Source: Dolomedes plantarius (Eukaryota > Arthropoda > Arachnida > Araneae > Dolomedidae). From it: a stretch of 64,000 nucleotides of DNA. Under the pieces are notes generated by a model, which saw only the letters and a program-made list of their open reading frames with translations, ran no database searches and had not been told where the DNA came from. Position numbers and translations under genes: made by a program. Below are positions 34,651-48,634 of this stretch, one piece after another. The first letter of the stretch is position 1; each line of letters opens with the position of its first letter. The stretch covers positions 129,992,651-130,056,650 of the forward strand of contig OU015498.1 of the NCBI GenBank assembly GCA_907164885.2, given 5' to 3'.

Positions 34651-36160
34651 CATTCAAGTCAAATTTATTGTTTTCAGATACAAAAAAATACTACAAATCT
34701 CCTACAATATATTACTCTATAAAATACACTCCCTTTGACGCTTTAAGTTTTATCTATAATAAGACAATGTCATGGACAAAATAAAGTTACAGCTATAATT
34801 TTTAGTTTTTTATATTAACTGTAAAACGTTATAGTTCGATCAACCGTATGTTTTATACCTTACATCTAACAAACTATTTTTTGACGTTACTCTGCAATTT
34901 CCGAAAAGCATCACAGCAGGTAATGTAGATATTGTTACACTAGAAAACATTTTTAGAAAAACTGACAAAATATATATATATAATTTTTAAAGAGTACTCT
35001 GAGAATAAATTTACATATGTCAAGACTAAATAAAGTATTCATTCGTCATATAGATTAATATAAATGTTTGGATGTTTTGCGAAGTAATTAAACTGGAAGA
35101 TTCTAATATTTCAATGCTAATCCACACCGTCAGGAATGTTTCAGAATAAGTGAAATGAAAATAAAATTTGTAAGGCGAATTTAAGGATACATAAGAAATA
35201 TAAAAGTTTTAGGGGTATACTGGGATGAGTACTGAATGTAAAATCTTATAGAAACAAACACATACACCTGCTTGTATAAAACGATTTAAATAACCAAAGT
35301 TGAACAGATGCTCGTGTGCATTTGAGTCGAATTCAAAAGCGAATCAGTCAAAACACAAAATATTTTTGGTTGAAAATTCACCGATTTATTTATATCAATA
35401 TAAAGTTTTTACCCTAGTAGTCTACCTGAGCGACTTATAAAAGTTTTATAATTTGTTCAAACTAAGGAAAAAGTTTTAATATGTTTGCTTAGGACCTTAT
35501 ATAATAACAAAATTAATCGGGATACAAATTCTGGATCAGTTCATACTTTGGATGCTTTCCTAGTTTTAATCAAAAAAGAATCCATCATTTCAAACTGCAC
35601 TGATAATTTCAACATGTTTCACTTGTAACAGCTTTTCAAAAGTGAAAAATTTTGAAAATCTTCTCCCTCCTTGAGAACTTTGAGGATGTCCAAGAATATA
35701 ACAACACAGAAAACATGAAAAGCATTTTAAATGGTATGTATGTTTAAAGCTGTTACGATGCGAAAACTTGCGAAACTTTTCAGATGTATTTTAGGTATAA
35801 ATCGATATTTTCGAATGCTTCTCTCGAAGTAAATATTTATGAATATTACTTGTTCATAGCGAATTTGCAACGATCTTGGAATTCAGTTGAAAACTAAGGC
35901 AGTAAAAATATATCTCATTTTCAATGGAACGACCAGTATGTGGTATGAGGTTAGATGAATAAGAGCGTAGCGGTCATTTTGTGCTGCACGAAAGCTGAAA
36001 TTTTGAAAATATCCAGTATCAAACCCGCAGACTTTGATATCAGATCTTTAAACATTCAGTAATTTCACCCTTTTGTATTGTCGAAATGTGTGGAAAGTTT
36101 AACGAACGTACTCCGCTGAAACTTGCGTAAAACGGCTCAAGAGTGTACTGTAAGGAAATG
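33562..36160. other. Non-coding DNA between element clusters
   Basis: A 70-codon frame at 33689-33901 has no recognisable features. Between 34,430 and 34,500 an imperfect inverted pair CACTGAC/GTCAGTG spans about 60 bp. The remainder is AT-rich with short TA runs, for example at 34,618-34,645. Confidence 0.45.
34256..34365. repeat. Palindromic (TATC)n-(TA)n-(GATA)n microsatellite
   Basis: TATC/CTAT units on the left, a TA core of about 40 bp, then GATA units on the right form a long inverted repeat able to fold as a cruciform. Confidence 0.85.
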
Positions 36161-36161
36161 G

Positions 36162-36325
<164 letters not shown>

Positions 36326-36785
36326 AAAACCCAAAAACCTTAACTAATTTCTAAATTCTTTTAAATTCCCTTGGGAGTAAAGTTAATTGCGCAGTTCGGT
36401 TTTAAGAACAAAGGAATTGTAAGTTTCCTAAAAACTAAAGTAGGCAATCCATATATCGTCCCTTAAAATCCCCATCTCTCGCATGATACTTATATAAGAA
36501 AACAGATGACCTCTGTCCCAGATTTCTGAGTTTAGCCAATGACTGCAGACTAATAGATCATGTGACAAAGGGCTCGTAAAATCTATAAAAATTCAGACAC
36601 GCTTCCATGAGCGGATTTTGGCGTGACTCTGTTGCTTAATAAACACGCTGTAACCTTTTGAGCAGAATGTCAATTTGTATTTGCCGATTTGAAAAGACAG
36701 TTGTTTTTTGGTCACGACTACATCTTCCCCTCTGTGGCATGCCAGTTCTGGTCATCATTCCAACGATGCCGGGCCGGTAGGCTAC

Positions 36786-36792
36786 AAATATA

Positions 36793-36858
<66 letters not shown>
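36786..36858. repeat. (TA)n microsatellite
   Basis: TA array with a single CA interruption. Confidence 0.95.
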
Positions 36859-36863
<5 letters not shown>

Positions 36864-37619
36864 CTTTATATTACGAAGAACCAATAAAAGCATGCACTGA
36901 AGTAGTAGTAATACATAGTCCATTGCAACAAAAATATATTTCTGCGACATTTACTCGACCGATATTCGAATTATGATTGGGGATTATTTTTTATAAGTTA
37001 TACTCCTCCGGCACTTACGTGAAATTGTCGAAAGTACTCGAATTACATAGGAGAATAGAAATTCCCTTTTTGGATGGAAGTATCGCCAGGAAACTTGATG
37101 TACAGTCGATATCAATGGCAAAAGAAAAAAAATAATTTATTATTTTTGAGAGATACTTGAGTAATTTACTTTTAAATGGATGGCTATGATTTTTTTAAAT
37201 TACATAACGTTCCGGAAATTTCACAATATATATGAGTGTTTCAGTTTGTTTGTTTTTTCAGAACTCACAAAAATTATAGAAATTTCATTTTCTTTGGTAG
37301 ACAGTTTCATGGTGAGTCTAACTTTTAAACACATCTTTACTTTTTTTTCAGTTTGGTGCATTTTTGTCTTATATAAGGAAACGTTCAAATATGTCTCTCG
37401 AAGCAAATGGTTTTAAACATATACCATTCATTTTAATTGAAATGTAATAAGATTGAAATTCAATTGAAGCTTAAAATAACAAAAATAAATTTTAGCGATA
37501 TTTGGTGTTACGTTGTTAGTTATAACTGATCGCTACGTTTAAGTGTAAAAAATCTATAACTGCATATATATATATATTCCAATGTGGAGGCACTTGTCGT
37601 CAAACATTCGCCTATACTA

Positions 37620-37666
<47 letters not shown>

Positions 37667-38145
37667 GTTTATCAAATGTTTTACTGATAATCAGGACGAG
37701 CTAAAACAAAACCTACAGCCGCGGCCAAAGTAAGTCAATTTAATAGTTCCCGAATTTGTTATTCTCTCTGTGAAAACATATTTTGCACACATTTTAAGGA
37801 GAAAAAATAATTTCCAATACCCCCCACCATAACGGGGTATGCTGCCCACTTAGCATAGCAGATAACGTCTTCGCTTTCCACGCCGTTGGCATCAGTTGTA
37901 TCTGGGGTAAAAGTCAGTCTTAGGCCTTAAATATGAACCCCGCATTCAAAGGAAAGCTGCGAAAATACCACTGTCCGTTGGTGGGATCATCATCTGTGCA
38001 AAAAGAAATTATATCTGCGTCTGAGTGTTTGTTTCTGTAAATTGTCTTCTCTTTCTTGTGTGTACTACGGACTGGGGACCTCATCTGAGACCCCAGGGAT
38101 ATAAACAACGAGAATATAACGGGCCATAAAAATGAACCATAGCGT
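36859..38145. other. Non-coding DNA with short (TA)n runs
   Basis: Two TA runs lie at 37,564-37,576 and 37,621-37,664. Overlapping 60-78 codon frames on both strands at 37,180-37,416 have no domain and are probably chance. Confidence 0.45.
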
Positions 38146-38282
38146 AAGCCTCAGTTCACATAGAATCCATCAGCGCTTAAGATTCCGTTGGCGCTGATTG
38201 GTTAAATGGGTCAATGATTGGTATATGATTGGTTGAAAATTTTTACGCTGACGCTGAGGGATTCTATTTGAACAGGCCCTAA
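38146..38282. mobile_element. Short foldback MITE (about 137 bp)
   Basis: Left arm CAGTTCACATAGAATCCATC and right arm, reverse-complemented, CTGTTCAAATAGAATCCCTC, both followed by AGCG; the arms are about 30 bp. The outer bases (GGGCC/GCCTC) recall hAT ends, but no 8-bp duplication is clear, so the superfamily is open. Confidence 0.65.
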
Positions 38283-39269
38283 AAGTGTTAAAAATAATTT
38301 GAACATGTGTACTAATAAATGTGTACATATACAATTATAAACTAAACTACGCAAAACTCACTGCATGTTCTTTAAATCTCGGAAGAACTTAAGTTCTGAC
38401 ATTCAGATCTCAAAATACACGTGACTTCAATTAAAATACAGAAAATCGGTATTTAACGATCGTTTATTCTTTTTTTTTAACTTCCCTGACACGGTGATCG
38501 AAAATGGGTGGATCAAACAGACCATTAATTCGGTTCTCTTGAAGGACTACAAGAGAGGGGTAAAACTTGAATTAACGAGAAATAGAAAACTTAGGAAAAT
38601 TTTAAAGAAATAATGGGTATTAAGTCAAAGAATTATAATACGCGGCAGAACTGGCAGTAATAGAAATCAATTAATATCCGTGGAAAGATCTGAGATTATT
38701 TAGGCATGAAATACTTTCAAAAATTGAAATTGTGCAATTCCATTACTAAGTTTTTGATTAAAATACTATCTAGTAAGTTACTTTTAAATCTGAAATTTGT
38801 TAGTCATTCAGATCAACCGAAAACTTTCTCGATTTAATTATTAGGTGATAAAAGAAGAGTGAACACACTTTTCAGGCAATTATTTGCAACATAGTGCAGT
38901 AATGATTCTTTTTCTTTTACAATACAATTGCTGAGTTTGGCCCTCATACTGACTATGAAGCAAATCGTGACAATCAAATTTCTTTTGACAAAGGACGAGT
39001 ATGAACGTAAATATGTTTTTCAAGTTGTATTGAGACTATCACAAAATTCATAAAGGGGCTTCCTATCTCAGGTTACTTCCTCTCAGAAGAAGTTTTATGT
39101 TACATTATAAAAATAGCATTCGAAAACCAGTCCACTGCTTGAGTTCCGAAATTCGATTTCACTACTCGAGTTACGATCTCGACATCACGACACCACAAAC
39201 TTTGATTTTAGACGCTTGATCTTGTTAGCTACACACATCCAACACTTTAAAACAGGCCTTAAACTCCCA
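38283..39269. other. Non-coding DNA
   Basis: AT-rich and without recognisable elements. The right part may include the eroded C-terminal half of the Tc1 relic that begins at 39606, but I could not identify its catalytic motifs. Confidence 0.4.
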
Positions 39270-39606
39270 TACAAGGTGCGGCGTCATGTATGTCGAGTAG
39301 TAAGTTCAGAGGCCCTGGGAGTTGGTCCCTAATTAAGTTTAGCTGCAATTCGACGTACTGTTGACCTTCTGTTGGATTGAACAAGTCTAGAAACTATTCT
39401 TTCATCTCACCATGAGCCCCAGGAAGATCTTACGCCTTATGTTGAGACCCAATTTTTTTAGTTTGGTAGCCCATCTGTGTGTATGCATGGACAACTTCTG
39501 TTCTCTAACACTTCACAATCCAAGTAGTTTCTGATACCCACTTCACACCTTTTAGTACCCACAATCCAAACGATTTAAAGTCCATTAAATCGCGTATTTT
39601 ACCCAT
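39270..39606 (-). pseudogene. N-terminal relic of a Tc1-like transposase
   Basis: From the ATG at 39606 the minus strand reads MGKIRDLMDF, WVSETT and TKKIGSQHKA in the order seen at the start of Tc1 transposases, where a paired-type helix-turn-helix precedes a TSQR motif. In a shifted frame it continues VQSNRRSTVRRIAAKLN and ASELTTRHT, corresponding to the second helix-turn-helix. Several stops and frameshifts are present and the catalytic domain is not identifiable. This is an older family than the 1,411-bp Tc1 pair. Confidence 0.65.
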
Positions 39607-39760
39607 TCTTTCACAAGCAATACACTTGAACTGTCTTTACAATCATCCAGCAATCCCTTTTTATACCAATCTCGACCTCGAGCAGTAAGAACGGGACGTC
39701 ATAAAAGATTTGCATAAAACTATCAGTGGTCATAACAAACTGGCACACTCGGTGTGTACG

Positions 39761-39925
<165 letters not shown>

Positions 39926-40057
39926 CTCCCTTTTTAAAACTTGATCTGAAACTTGATCTTTTAGATCTGAAATGTCCACTTCCGTATGAACCTGCGTGAC
40001 TTTCCTTTACCGTGAGCATGCGAGTTTAAAAGAGGAGACGCATTTAATAATAAAATA

Positions 40058-41468
40058 CACTGCTGGCCACTGTAAATGCAACACCCTGAAGGAAACATGC
40101 AAATAACATGAAATTTACAACATGCATTAGCGGAGGTGAGATATGCAAATGATTAGAATTTCAGCGCAGACGCACATCACGCGCGCCTGTGGCGCCACTT
40201 CAAACCGCTATTTAAGGCTTGGAGATTTCGACGATTTCAAGTTCGGCAATTGTGTTTTTCTTGTGGTTTTTTTCAAAAAAAACGATCAATTATGCCTCGT
40301 CGAAAACAGCGATCATCTTTTGATCAAGTATCCGAGTTCGACAGAGGAAGGATAGTGGCCTACCGAGATTGTGGATTATCTTTCAGGGAAATCGGTAGTC
40401 GTGTTGGACGAAACCAAACAACTGTAATGCGGATATGTGATCGTTGCATGCAGGAGGGTACGACGGACCGGCGTGTTCGATCGCATCCACCTCCGCGCAC
40501 CACTTCACGTGATGACAGACAAATTGTGCGCATGGCAGTGACGGATCGCTCAGTCACATCACGAACCATAGCACAGCACATGCAGTCTGTAACGCATCAT
40601 CCAGTGTCTGCACGTACCATTCGACGCCATTTACAGCGGAGTGGTCTGTCCGCAAGACGTCCATTGCTTTGTCTACCCTTGACGCAGAACCACAGACGTC
40701 TCCGCCGCCAATGGTGCGATGACAGAAGGATGTGGACGGTAGAATGGCATGAAATTGTCTTTAGTGACGAGTCACGCTTCTGTCTGCAACACCACGATGG
40801 TCGCATTCGAGTCTGAAGACACCGTGAAGAGAGGATGCTGAACAGCTGCGTTATGCACCGCCACACTGGTCCTGCACCGGGTATTATGATATGGGGCGGT
40901 ATTGGATATCACTCTCGCACACCTCTAGTACGCATTGCCGGTACTTCAAACAGCCAGCGCTACATCTCCGAGGTGTTGCAGCCAGTTGTCCTTCCTTACC
41001 TTCAGGGCTTGCCCACAGCCATATTTCAACAGGATAATGCGCGACCACACGTGGCACGCATTGTCCAACGGTTCTTCGTCAATCGCCAGATTGAATTGCT
41101 TCCCTGACCGCCTCGCTCTCCGGATCTTTCGCCGATAGAAAACATGTGGTCCATGGTTGCTCTACGATTGACCCAGATTCCATCCCCAGCAGCCACAGCA
41201 GATCAACTTTGGCAACGTGTGGAAGCTGCTTAGTCTGCTGTACCCCAAGAACTCATCCAAAGTCTCTTTGAATCAATGCCGAGGCGTGTGGCAGCGGTGA
41301 TCTCCAACAATGGCGGCTACTCTGGCTACTGATTTTGGCAGGGACCACACTTCACAGAAGTCTATAAATTTAATCATTTGATACTTGGTCAACATGTTAT
41401 CTACAAAATAAATTTTGTTGTGATATCTCTTGTCTTTCTGGGTGTTGCAATTTGGGTGGCCAGCAGTG
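40058..41468 (+). mobile_element. Tc1-like transposon, copy 2 (1,411 bp)
   Basis: TA at 40056-40057 and 41469-41470. Ends CACTGCTGGCCAC with the inner TGCAACACC motif, as in copy 1. It has exactly the same length as the inverted copy at 8119-9529 and is nearly identical over its whole length, implying no net indels since both derive from a common source. Confidence 0.93.
40292..41332 (+). pseudogene. Tc1-like DD34E transposase with three stops
   Basis: The frame runs 346 codons from MPRRKQRSS to NNGGYSGY without any frameshift. TGA at 40814-40816 replaces Glu175, TGA at 41105-41107 replaces Trp272 and TAG at 41231-41233 replaces the Trp at 314. The catalytic motifs FSDESRF, QQDNARPH and SPIEN are intact with DD34E spacing. 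Compared with copy 1 the stops are all at different sites, so the two copies died independently. Confidence 0.92.
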
Positions 41469-41621
41469 TATATTATTAGGATAACGTTATAAATATCTTT
41501 AATACTTTATTAGGATAACGTTAGAGCATGACCGCTGTGATTCGCGTTATTTCTACATCTGCCATGTTTTACATTTGCAGCGCTCACAGCGCCATCTCTT
41601 GGTGTGCAAATAGCTTTAACA

Positions 41622-42762
<1,141 letters not shown>

Positions 42763-42782
42763 TATATACATACATATATATA

Positions 42783-44083
42783 CAGAGGCTGTTCGCACAT
42801 TTTTTAGACGATTTTGGTAAGCGGTATAAAAAAATCATTTGCTGCAAAAGAAATAATTGCAATTGTACTATGTTTTTAAAAGTCAAAATTATCGTCTGCG
42901 GCATGAAAGTTTTGTTTTAATTCAAAATGGCGTTTTTAACAAAGCAGTGGTTCGAAGGCTACATTTATGCTCTTTCCAAAGAGAAATATGCATACTCCGT
43001 TATCCAAAAACGATGTGAGAGTCATGGTTTTGTGATATCTAAGGCGTCGATAGGTAATATCGTCAACAAGAAAGGAAACAAACGTCAAATTGGAGCCTCA
43101 AGTGGGACAAAAATTCCAAACAAGTATCCGAGGAAAAAACGGACATCTTCGACTATTGCAAAGGTACGTTGTTTAATGTTAAAAGAAAATCCCCCTAGTC
43201 AAAGGACAGTTGCAAAATCTTTAAAATGTTCGGTGTCCACTGTAAACAAAATGATAAACGTTGATTTAAATCTTAAGAAAGCGAAAAAACGCAATGTGCA
43301 TCGTCTTCTTCCAAATCATATCGCTGAACGCAGGACACGCTGCAGAATTCTATATGAGAAACACTTATCCAAAGAAAAATGGAAAACAATTGTCCCAATA
43401 GATGAATCATGGGTGTATTTAAATGATTGCAACAAAAATAGAGCCATTTATTCCCATAAAAGGGGAGAAAAAATTTAAGTACATGGTTCAAAGAATCGAA
43501 AGAAAGTTTTTCTAAGGGATTCATGATTGTTGCTGGTTTTTCTTATAATGGCAAGTTAAAAATAAAGACAGTGGAAAAAAATGTCAAGATTAACTCCAAA
43601 TACTATCAGGAACATATTTTATCGCCAATTTTTCTGAATGAAATACCATCGCTTTACCCACAGTGCCATCAATCTGTGAGACTCCATCAGAACAAAGCTA
43701 GCTGTCACACATAAAAATCCACTGTACATTTCCTAAAAGAAATGGAACAAAAAACTGGTATCAAGGCCATACCCTTCACTGATATCCTTAATAAATCTCC
43801 CTATGTATCACCTATGGATTTTTGTGCTTTCGGACTTTTAAAATCTGCATTATCCAAACGTCGTCCCAAAACTCTTACAGGACTCTGGAAAGCTGTTCAG
43901 GAGGAATGGGATAGAATACCTCTTCTGACACTTCAAAACGCATTATTATCCTGGAAATTGCGGTGTCGAAAGATAGTTCAGAATAAGGGGTGTCAAATAG
44001 AACATTTAAAACACAAGAATTTTATGTAATTTAGTTTTGTGAATACAATATACATCGTCTAAAAAATGTGTGAACAGCCTCTG
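42783..44083 (+). mobile_element. DD41D mariner-like element, copy C (1,301 bp)
   Basis: TA-flanked with the family termini; begins 20 bp after the DD34D mariner ends, in a short (TA)n run. Confidence 0.92.
42927..44029 (+). pseudogene. DD41D transposase with frameshift and Asp256-to-Asn change
   Basis: Opens with MAFLTKQWFEGY and is intact past Asp159 (PIDESW). One A is missing from an A7 run near 43,470, shifting the frame. TAA at 43712-43714 interrupts the later part. The second catalytic Asp is Asn here (LHQNKASCHT), so even a repaired frame would probably be inactive. The third Asp (SPMDFCAFG) is present. Confidence 0.9.
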
Positions 44084-44350
44084 TATATAGTGTGTGTGTG
44101 TGCACTCATTATGTCCGCTTGACTAGCTTGTAAAATGGCTGCGACTCTGCAAAATGGCTGTAACGGTGCGACACCGTGTCACAGAAAATATATTAGGGAA
44201 TTTTAAGTACGGCAGGAGTCTTTTCTACTCGAAACTTCCGAAAACGGATAAAATTCAGGGATTTGAACAAAAAAAATTCAAGTAGTCTCTTCTAACGAAA
44301 CTACAGTGAACTATTAACGTAGGATTACTTATCGTTGCTTACCTCTTTTG

Positions 44351-44916
44351 TATGTATATATTATCTACAGGTGGTTTTCAAAATAATGAAAAACTTATCA
44401 ATATCAGTGGTGTTTATGAATGTGCTTCGTATTCCTTAAGAAAAAAGTCTGACCACCGGTAATTTTTTATATAACATAGTGTATGTATTATTTTACTGTT
44501 GTTAGGTAGCAGTAATGAAGCTAAGGGCATTGTGCTTTTGTGGGGAACAGCGTGATATGTCAAACCTTGCAGACCTTGCGAAAAGGGAAAATTGTTTGAG
44601 TGCGTTTAAATTGGAGTGTCTTTTACTGCTTTGTATGTATATATTATCTACAAGTGGTTTTCAAAATAATGAAAAACTTATCAATATCAGTGGTGTGTTA
44701 TGAATGTGCTTCGTATTCCTTAAGAAAAAAGTCTGACCACCGGTAATTTTTTATATAATATTGTGTATGTATTATTTTACTGTTGTTAGGTAGCAGTAAT
44801 GAAGCTAAGGGCATTGTGCTTTTGTGGGGAACAACGTGATATGTCAAACCTTGCACACCTTGCGAAAAGGGAAAATTGTTTGAGTGCGTTTAAATTGGAG
44901 TGTCTTTTACTGCAAC
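44351..44916 (+). repeat. Tandem duplication, period 283 bp
   Basis: Units beginning at 44351 and 44634 are nearly identical (TATGTATATATTATCTACA, then GTGGTTTTCAAAATAATG). The unit covers a few bases of the host flank, the left Tc1-type terminus and the first part of the transposase region, so the relic has two left ends. Similarity is high, so the duplication is fairly recent relative to the decay of the gene. Confidence 0.9.
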
Positions 44917-45800
44917 CCCCAGGCTAATGGGTGTTTTTCGAGCTAAGATATTGAAAGTCATGATAGTATACTGATAGTGGCACGGATGCATGATAGTGGC
45001 ACGGAAAAAATTCTTTGCCAAACAGAATAATGGATGAAAAGGAGAGCTGAATGAAAGAGACGGACGAGGTTTTGAAGCGGATTGTGACATGAAGAAAGAA
45101 AAGAACTGCAACTAAAATGACCGAAGAGCTCAATATGCATCTGCATGTTCCGGTATCAACCATGAGAGGTAGAAGGAAACTTCACAAACAAAGCTTTACG
45201 GAAAAGTAGCTATTCACAAACCACTCGTAATAGATGCCAATAGAAAATATCGACCACGATGTTGCCACGAGCGCAAATCCTGGTCTAGTAATATGTCGAA
45301 AAACGGCATTTGGTCCTACGAATCATTGTTCACATTGTTCCTTGCAACAGGATGTGCGTATGTTTGGATAACACCTTTACAAGCGTAAGATTCTGGCTGT
45401 CTCATGCCAGCTGTCAAACATGGCGGTAGATCTATCAAGGTTTGGGATGGCATCTCATGATTTTTCTTCAGACCCTTAAAAGGGAGATTGAATGGGAAGG
45501 ACTATGTCGAAATTTTAGCTCACTATTCCATCCTACGGTGCAAACATTGTTTCTTGCAGAAGATGGCGTTTTTTAGGATGATATTCCCTCTATACATACA
45601 GCTAAATCTATCAAGTAATGGTTTGATGAGCATGAAAAAGAGGTGAAATATCTTATCTTGCCCTGTACGATCCCCCCGATTATATATCATCCAACCACCG
45701 TGATCTGTATAAGCAGATAGAGCCAGGCATCGATATGCACCACAGCATCTCTACAGGAACTTTCATGACTTTTCCATGAAAAATGGTATAATATATTCTT
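44515..45800 (+). pseudogene. Decayed Tc1-like transposase
   Basis: Fragments in several frames: the HTH-region remnant KMTEELNMHLHVPVSTM, then PAVKHGG...KVWDGIS (the Tc1 H-G-G-x-x-x-V-W block), GRLNGKDYVEIL, a QEDG...DDIPSIHTAKSIK block that corresponds to the second Asp region, and FSMKNGIIYS near the C-terminus. The order matches Tc1 transposases, but stops and frameshifts are frequent. It continues past the inserted DD41D copy for a short distance after 47,104. Confidence 0.7.
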
Positions 45801-45808
45801 AACCACTA

Positions 45809-47102
45809 CAGAGGCTGTTCGCACATTTTTTAGACGATTTTGGTAAGCGGTAAAAAATAGTTTGCTGCAAAAGAAATAATTGCAATTGTACTATGTTTTT
45901 CAAAGTCAAAATTATCGTCTGCGGCTTGAAAGTTTTGTTTTATTCAAAATGGCATTTTTAACAAAGCAGTGGTTCGAAGGCTACATTTATGCTCTTTCCG
46001 AAGAGAAATATGCATACTCCGTTATCCAAAAACGATGTAAGAGTCATGGTTTTGTGATATCTAAAGCGTCGATAGGTAATATAGTCAACAAGAAAGGGAA
46101 AAAACGTCAAATTGGAGCCTCAAGTGCGACAAAAATTCCAAACAAGTATCCAAGGAAAAACGGACATCTTCGACTATTGCAAAGGTACGTTGTTTAATGT
46201 TAAAAGAAAATCCCCCTAGTCAAAGGACAGTTTGAAAATAATTAAAATGCTCGGTGTCCACTGTAAACAAAATGATAAACGTTCATTTAAATCTTAAGAA
46301 AGCGAATAAACGCATTGTACATCTTCTTCCAAATCCTATCGCTGAACGCAGGACACGCTGCAGAATTCTATATGAGAAACACTTATCCAAAGAAAAATGG
46401 AAAACAATTGTCACAATAGATGAATCATGGGTGTATTTAAATGATTGCAACAAAAAAAGAGCCATTTATTATCAAAAAAGGGGAGAAAAAAATTTAAGTA
46501 CATGGTTCAAAGAATCGAAAGAAAGTTTTTCTAAGGGATTCATGATTGGCGCTGGTTTTTCTTATAATGGCAAGTTAAAAATAAAGAGAGTGGGAAAAAA
46601 TGTCAAGATTAACTCCAAATACTATCAGGAACATATTTTATCGCCAATTTTTCTGAATGAAATACCATCGCTTTACCCACAGTGCCATCAATCTGTGAGA
46701 CTCCATCAGGACAAAGCTAGCAGTCACACATCAAAATCCACTGTAAATTTCCTAAAAGAAATGGAACAAAAAACTGGTATCAAGGCCATACAATTCACTG
46801 ATATCCCTACTAAATCTCCCGATGTATCACCTATGGATTTTTGTGCTTTCGGACTTTTAAAATCTGCATTATCCAAACGTCGTCCCAAAACCCTTACAGG
46901 ACTCTGGAAAACTGTTCAGGAGGAATGGGATAGAATACCTCTTCTGACACTTCAAAAGGCATTATTATCCTGTAAATTGCGGTGTCGAAAGATAGTTCAG
47001 AATAAGGGATGTCAAATAGAACATTTAAAATACAAGAATTTTATGTAATTTAGTTTTGTGAATACAATATACATCGTCTAAAAAATGTGTGAACTGCCTC
47101 TG
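45809..47102 (+). mobile_element. DD41D mariner-like element, copy D (1,294 bp)
   Basis: TA at 45807-45808 and 47103-47104; family termini at both ends (the right end has CTGCCTCTG for CAGCCTCTG). Inserted in the Tc1-like relic. Confidence 0.92.
45949..47048 (+). pseudogene. DD41D transposase with broken N-terminus and intact catalytic part
   Basis: The first 70 residues are readable (MAFLTKQWFEGYIYALSEEK), then a base is lost in the A-run before GGACATC near 46,155 and further changes follow to about 46,250. From 46254 a 264-codon frame continues to the natural C-terminus KYKNFM and keeps all three catalytic aspartates (TIDESW, LHQDKASSHTS, SPMDFCAFG). The DNA-binding domain is therefore severed from a complete DD41D catalytic domain. 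Confidence 0.9.
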
Positions 47103-47444
47103 TAATCATGACTTGTATAATCAAATTTAAATGTGAATCAGGTGGTATTACACGACAAAGGTGATTCTGCCCCGTATTAATAAAGGTTTTCATGATGTTT
47201 TTTAGTGTTTCCATTATTTTGATAACCACCTGTATATATATGTACGTATGTACATACGTATACATATATGAATGTCAAAATTTTGACGCATCTTGGCATT
47301 TTTCTGGTTAACTTGTCTAAGCGATAGACTGGGTTTGGCGCGCTGCCAAAATTATATCTCACGAGGACGGATAGGTGGACAGTTTTAGCGTCTGAAATTT
47401 TCCTTTCCCCAGGACCGTTATGGAGGAACGTAATTCTATATTAA

Positions 47445-48581
47445 AAGTTTTTTTTTGTTCCCAGTTTTATAAAATTTTAACCCTTACGGTCGTTTGGAAT
47501 TGAATGAAACCAATTTTTCATCACTGCCGACTTCGCGGACCACTTCATGGGATCTCCCGAACCGCTTGTGATCCGTGGACACCCGGTTAAGAACCAGTGC
47601 TCTATAAGATGCTCTCATAATGAAACAACCATCAAAATTCGCGGTATGGATGGGTCAATGTCCTCAGAACAAAGTACAAAGTACCTGAAGTGTTGAGAAA
47701 AGAAAATCCCCAGATTAAAATCCCTGATATTTTTTTATTGTTGCAGTTTTTTTATCAGTTTAATAAAAAAATATCAAGCTCTTGTTTTATTTCTAAAAGT
47801 AATATTAGTTCCTGGTTCATTTCAATATCGTCCTTTTATTAGACTGACGCATACTACTCAACAGAAGAAAAAAATCTCTTTTGCAGTATTCTAAACATGT
47901 AATAGCACCTCAATATGTGGTATTACATTGCCATTTTTTTTGGGGGGGGGTTAAGTTTATTCCCAAAGCATCAGTGCTCTCCCCTTTCAAAAAGTCACTT
48001 ATCCTTCAAAATGTCGTTAAATTTATTGCTTTTAAACAAAGCGTAACTTTGGAGGCACATCTGACATACGTCGGTCACGCCTATTTGAAACTAATCCTCC
48101 AATACTTCGAACAACATTCCAGACCATTGTGACTTTATTTTTTCCTGATAAAAATTGCGTATGCACGATTATTACCCAAGACGAACATCCAAGACTATAA
48201 ACCGAGCCCGACGTGTGATCATTCTTAAGCCATAAAATCGTGACCAAAATTTAGAACTGCTAGCAGACGCTGCTGGCTCCGTAATATGTGTGAAAGATAT
48301 TAAAATGAACTGATCAGCATAAATCGAGAGGTTCCTATGGCTTTATTGCCTATAAAAGCAACAAAGATAATGGAATTCTTAATATTGGGTAGAATTGCTA
48401 TTTTTAGGATAATTTTGGAACGTGTTGCATGTTGCATCAATGCTTAAGCTTTTCTGGGAGAAGATCGTTAACGATTATGAGTTTCAAAATCCAAGTCTCT
48501 AGATAAAAATTGATATTTGTATTGGGTAATTCTGTAATATAAACAGTCTGAAAATTTAAACTAAATCCATGATAAATTGAT
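47445..48581. other. Non-coding DNA with a hAT-like end
   Basis: At 47,565-47,596 the text CCGTGGACACCCGGTTAAG followed by AACCAGTG resembles the right end of a hAT element (reverse complement CACTGGTTCTTAACCGGG), but I could not find its left end. The rest, including an 83-codon frame at 47881-48132, is unrecognised. Confidence 0.4.
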
Positions 48582-48584
48582 AAA

Positions 48585-48634
<50 letters not shown>

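Larger units (their letters stand above)
44368..47232 (+). mobile_element. Tc1-like relic, interrupted by DD41D copy D
   Basis: The left end CAGGTGGTTTTCAAAATAAT and the right end, reverse-complemented, CAGGTGGTTATCAAAATAAT form a matching pair with TA on both sides (44366-44367 and 47233-47234). DD41D copy D lies inside at 45809-47102. Without it and the tandem duplication the element would be about 1.3 kb, the normal Tc1 size. Confidence 0.75.
44319..47440 (-). mobile_element. TTAA-flanked MITE, family 4 copy 2, split by nested insertions
   Basis: TTAA at 44315-44318 and 47441-47444. Left piece 44319-44366 (CGTAGGATTACTTATCGTTG, then TACCTCTTTTGTATG) and right piece 47233-47440 together are collinear with the reverse complement of 18487-18744. 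The interruption is a Tc1-like relic that itself holds a DD41D element. The right terminal GTAATTCTA is slightly decayed. Confidence 0.68.

Noticed and set aside
40360..40866. Minus-strand frames within Tc1 copy 2 (and the plus-strand frame at 8721-8990 in copy 1)
   Set aside because: Antisense shadows of the transposase gene.
47565..47596. Complete hAT element
   Set aside because: Only one terminus-like end is visible; no partner end or 8-bp duplication was found upstream.
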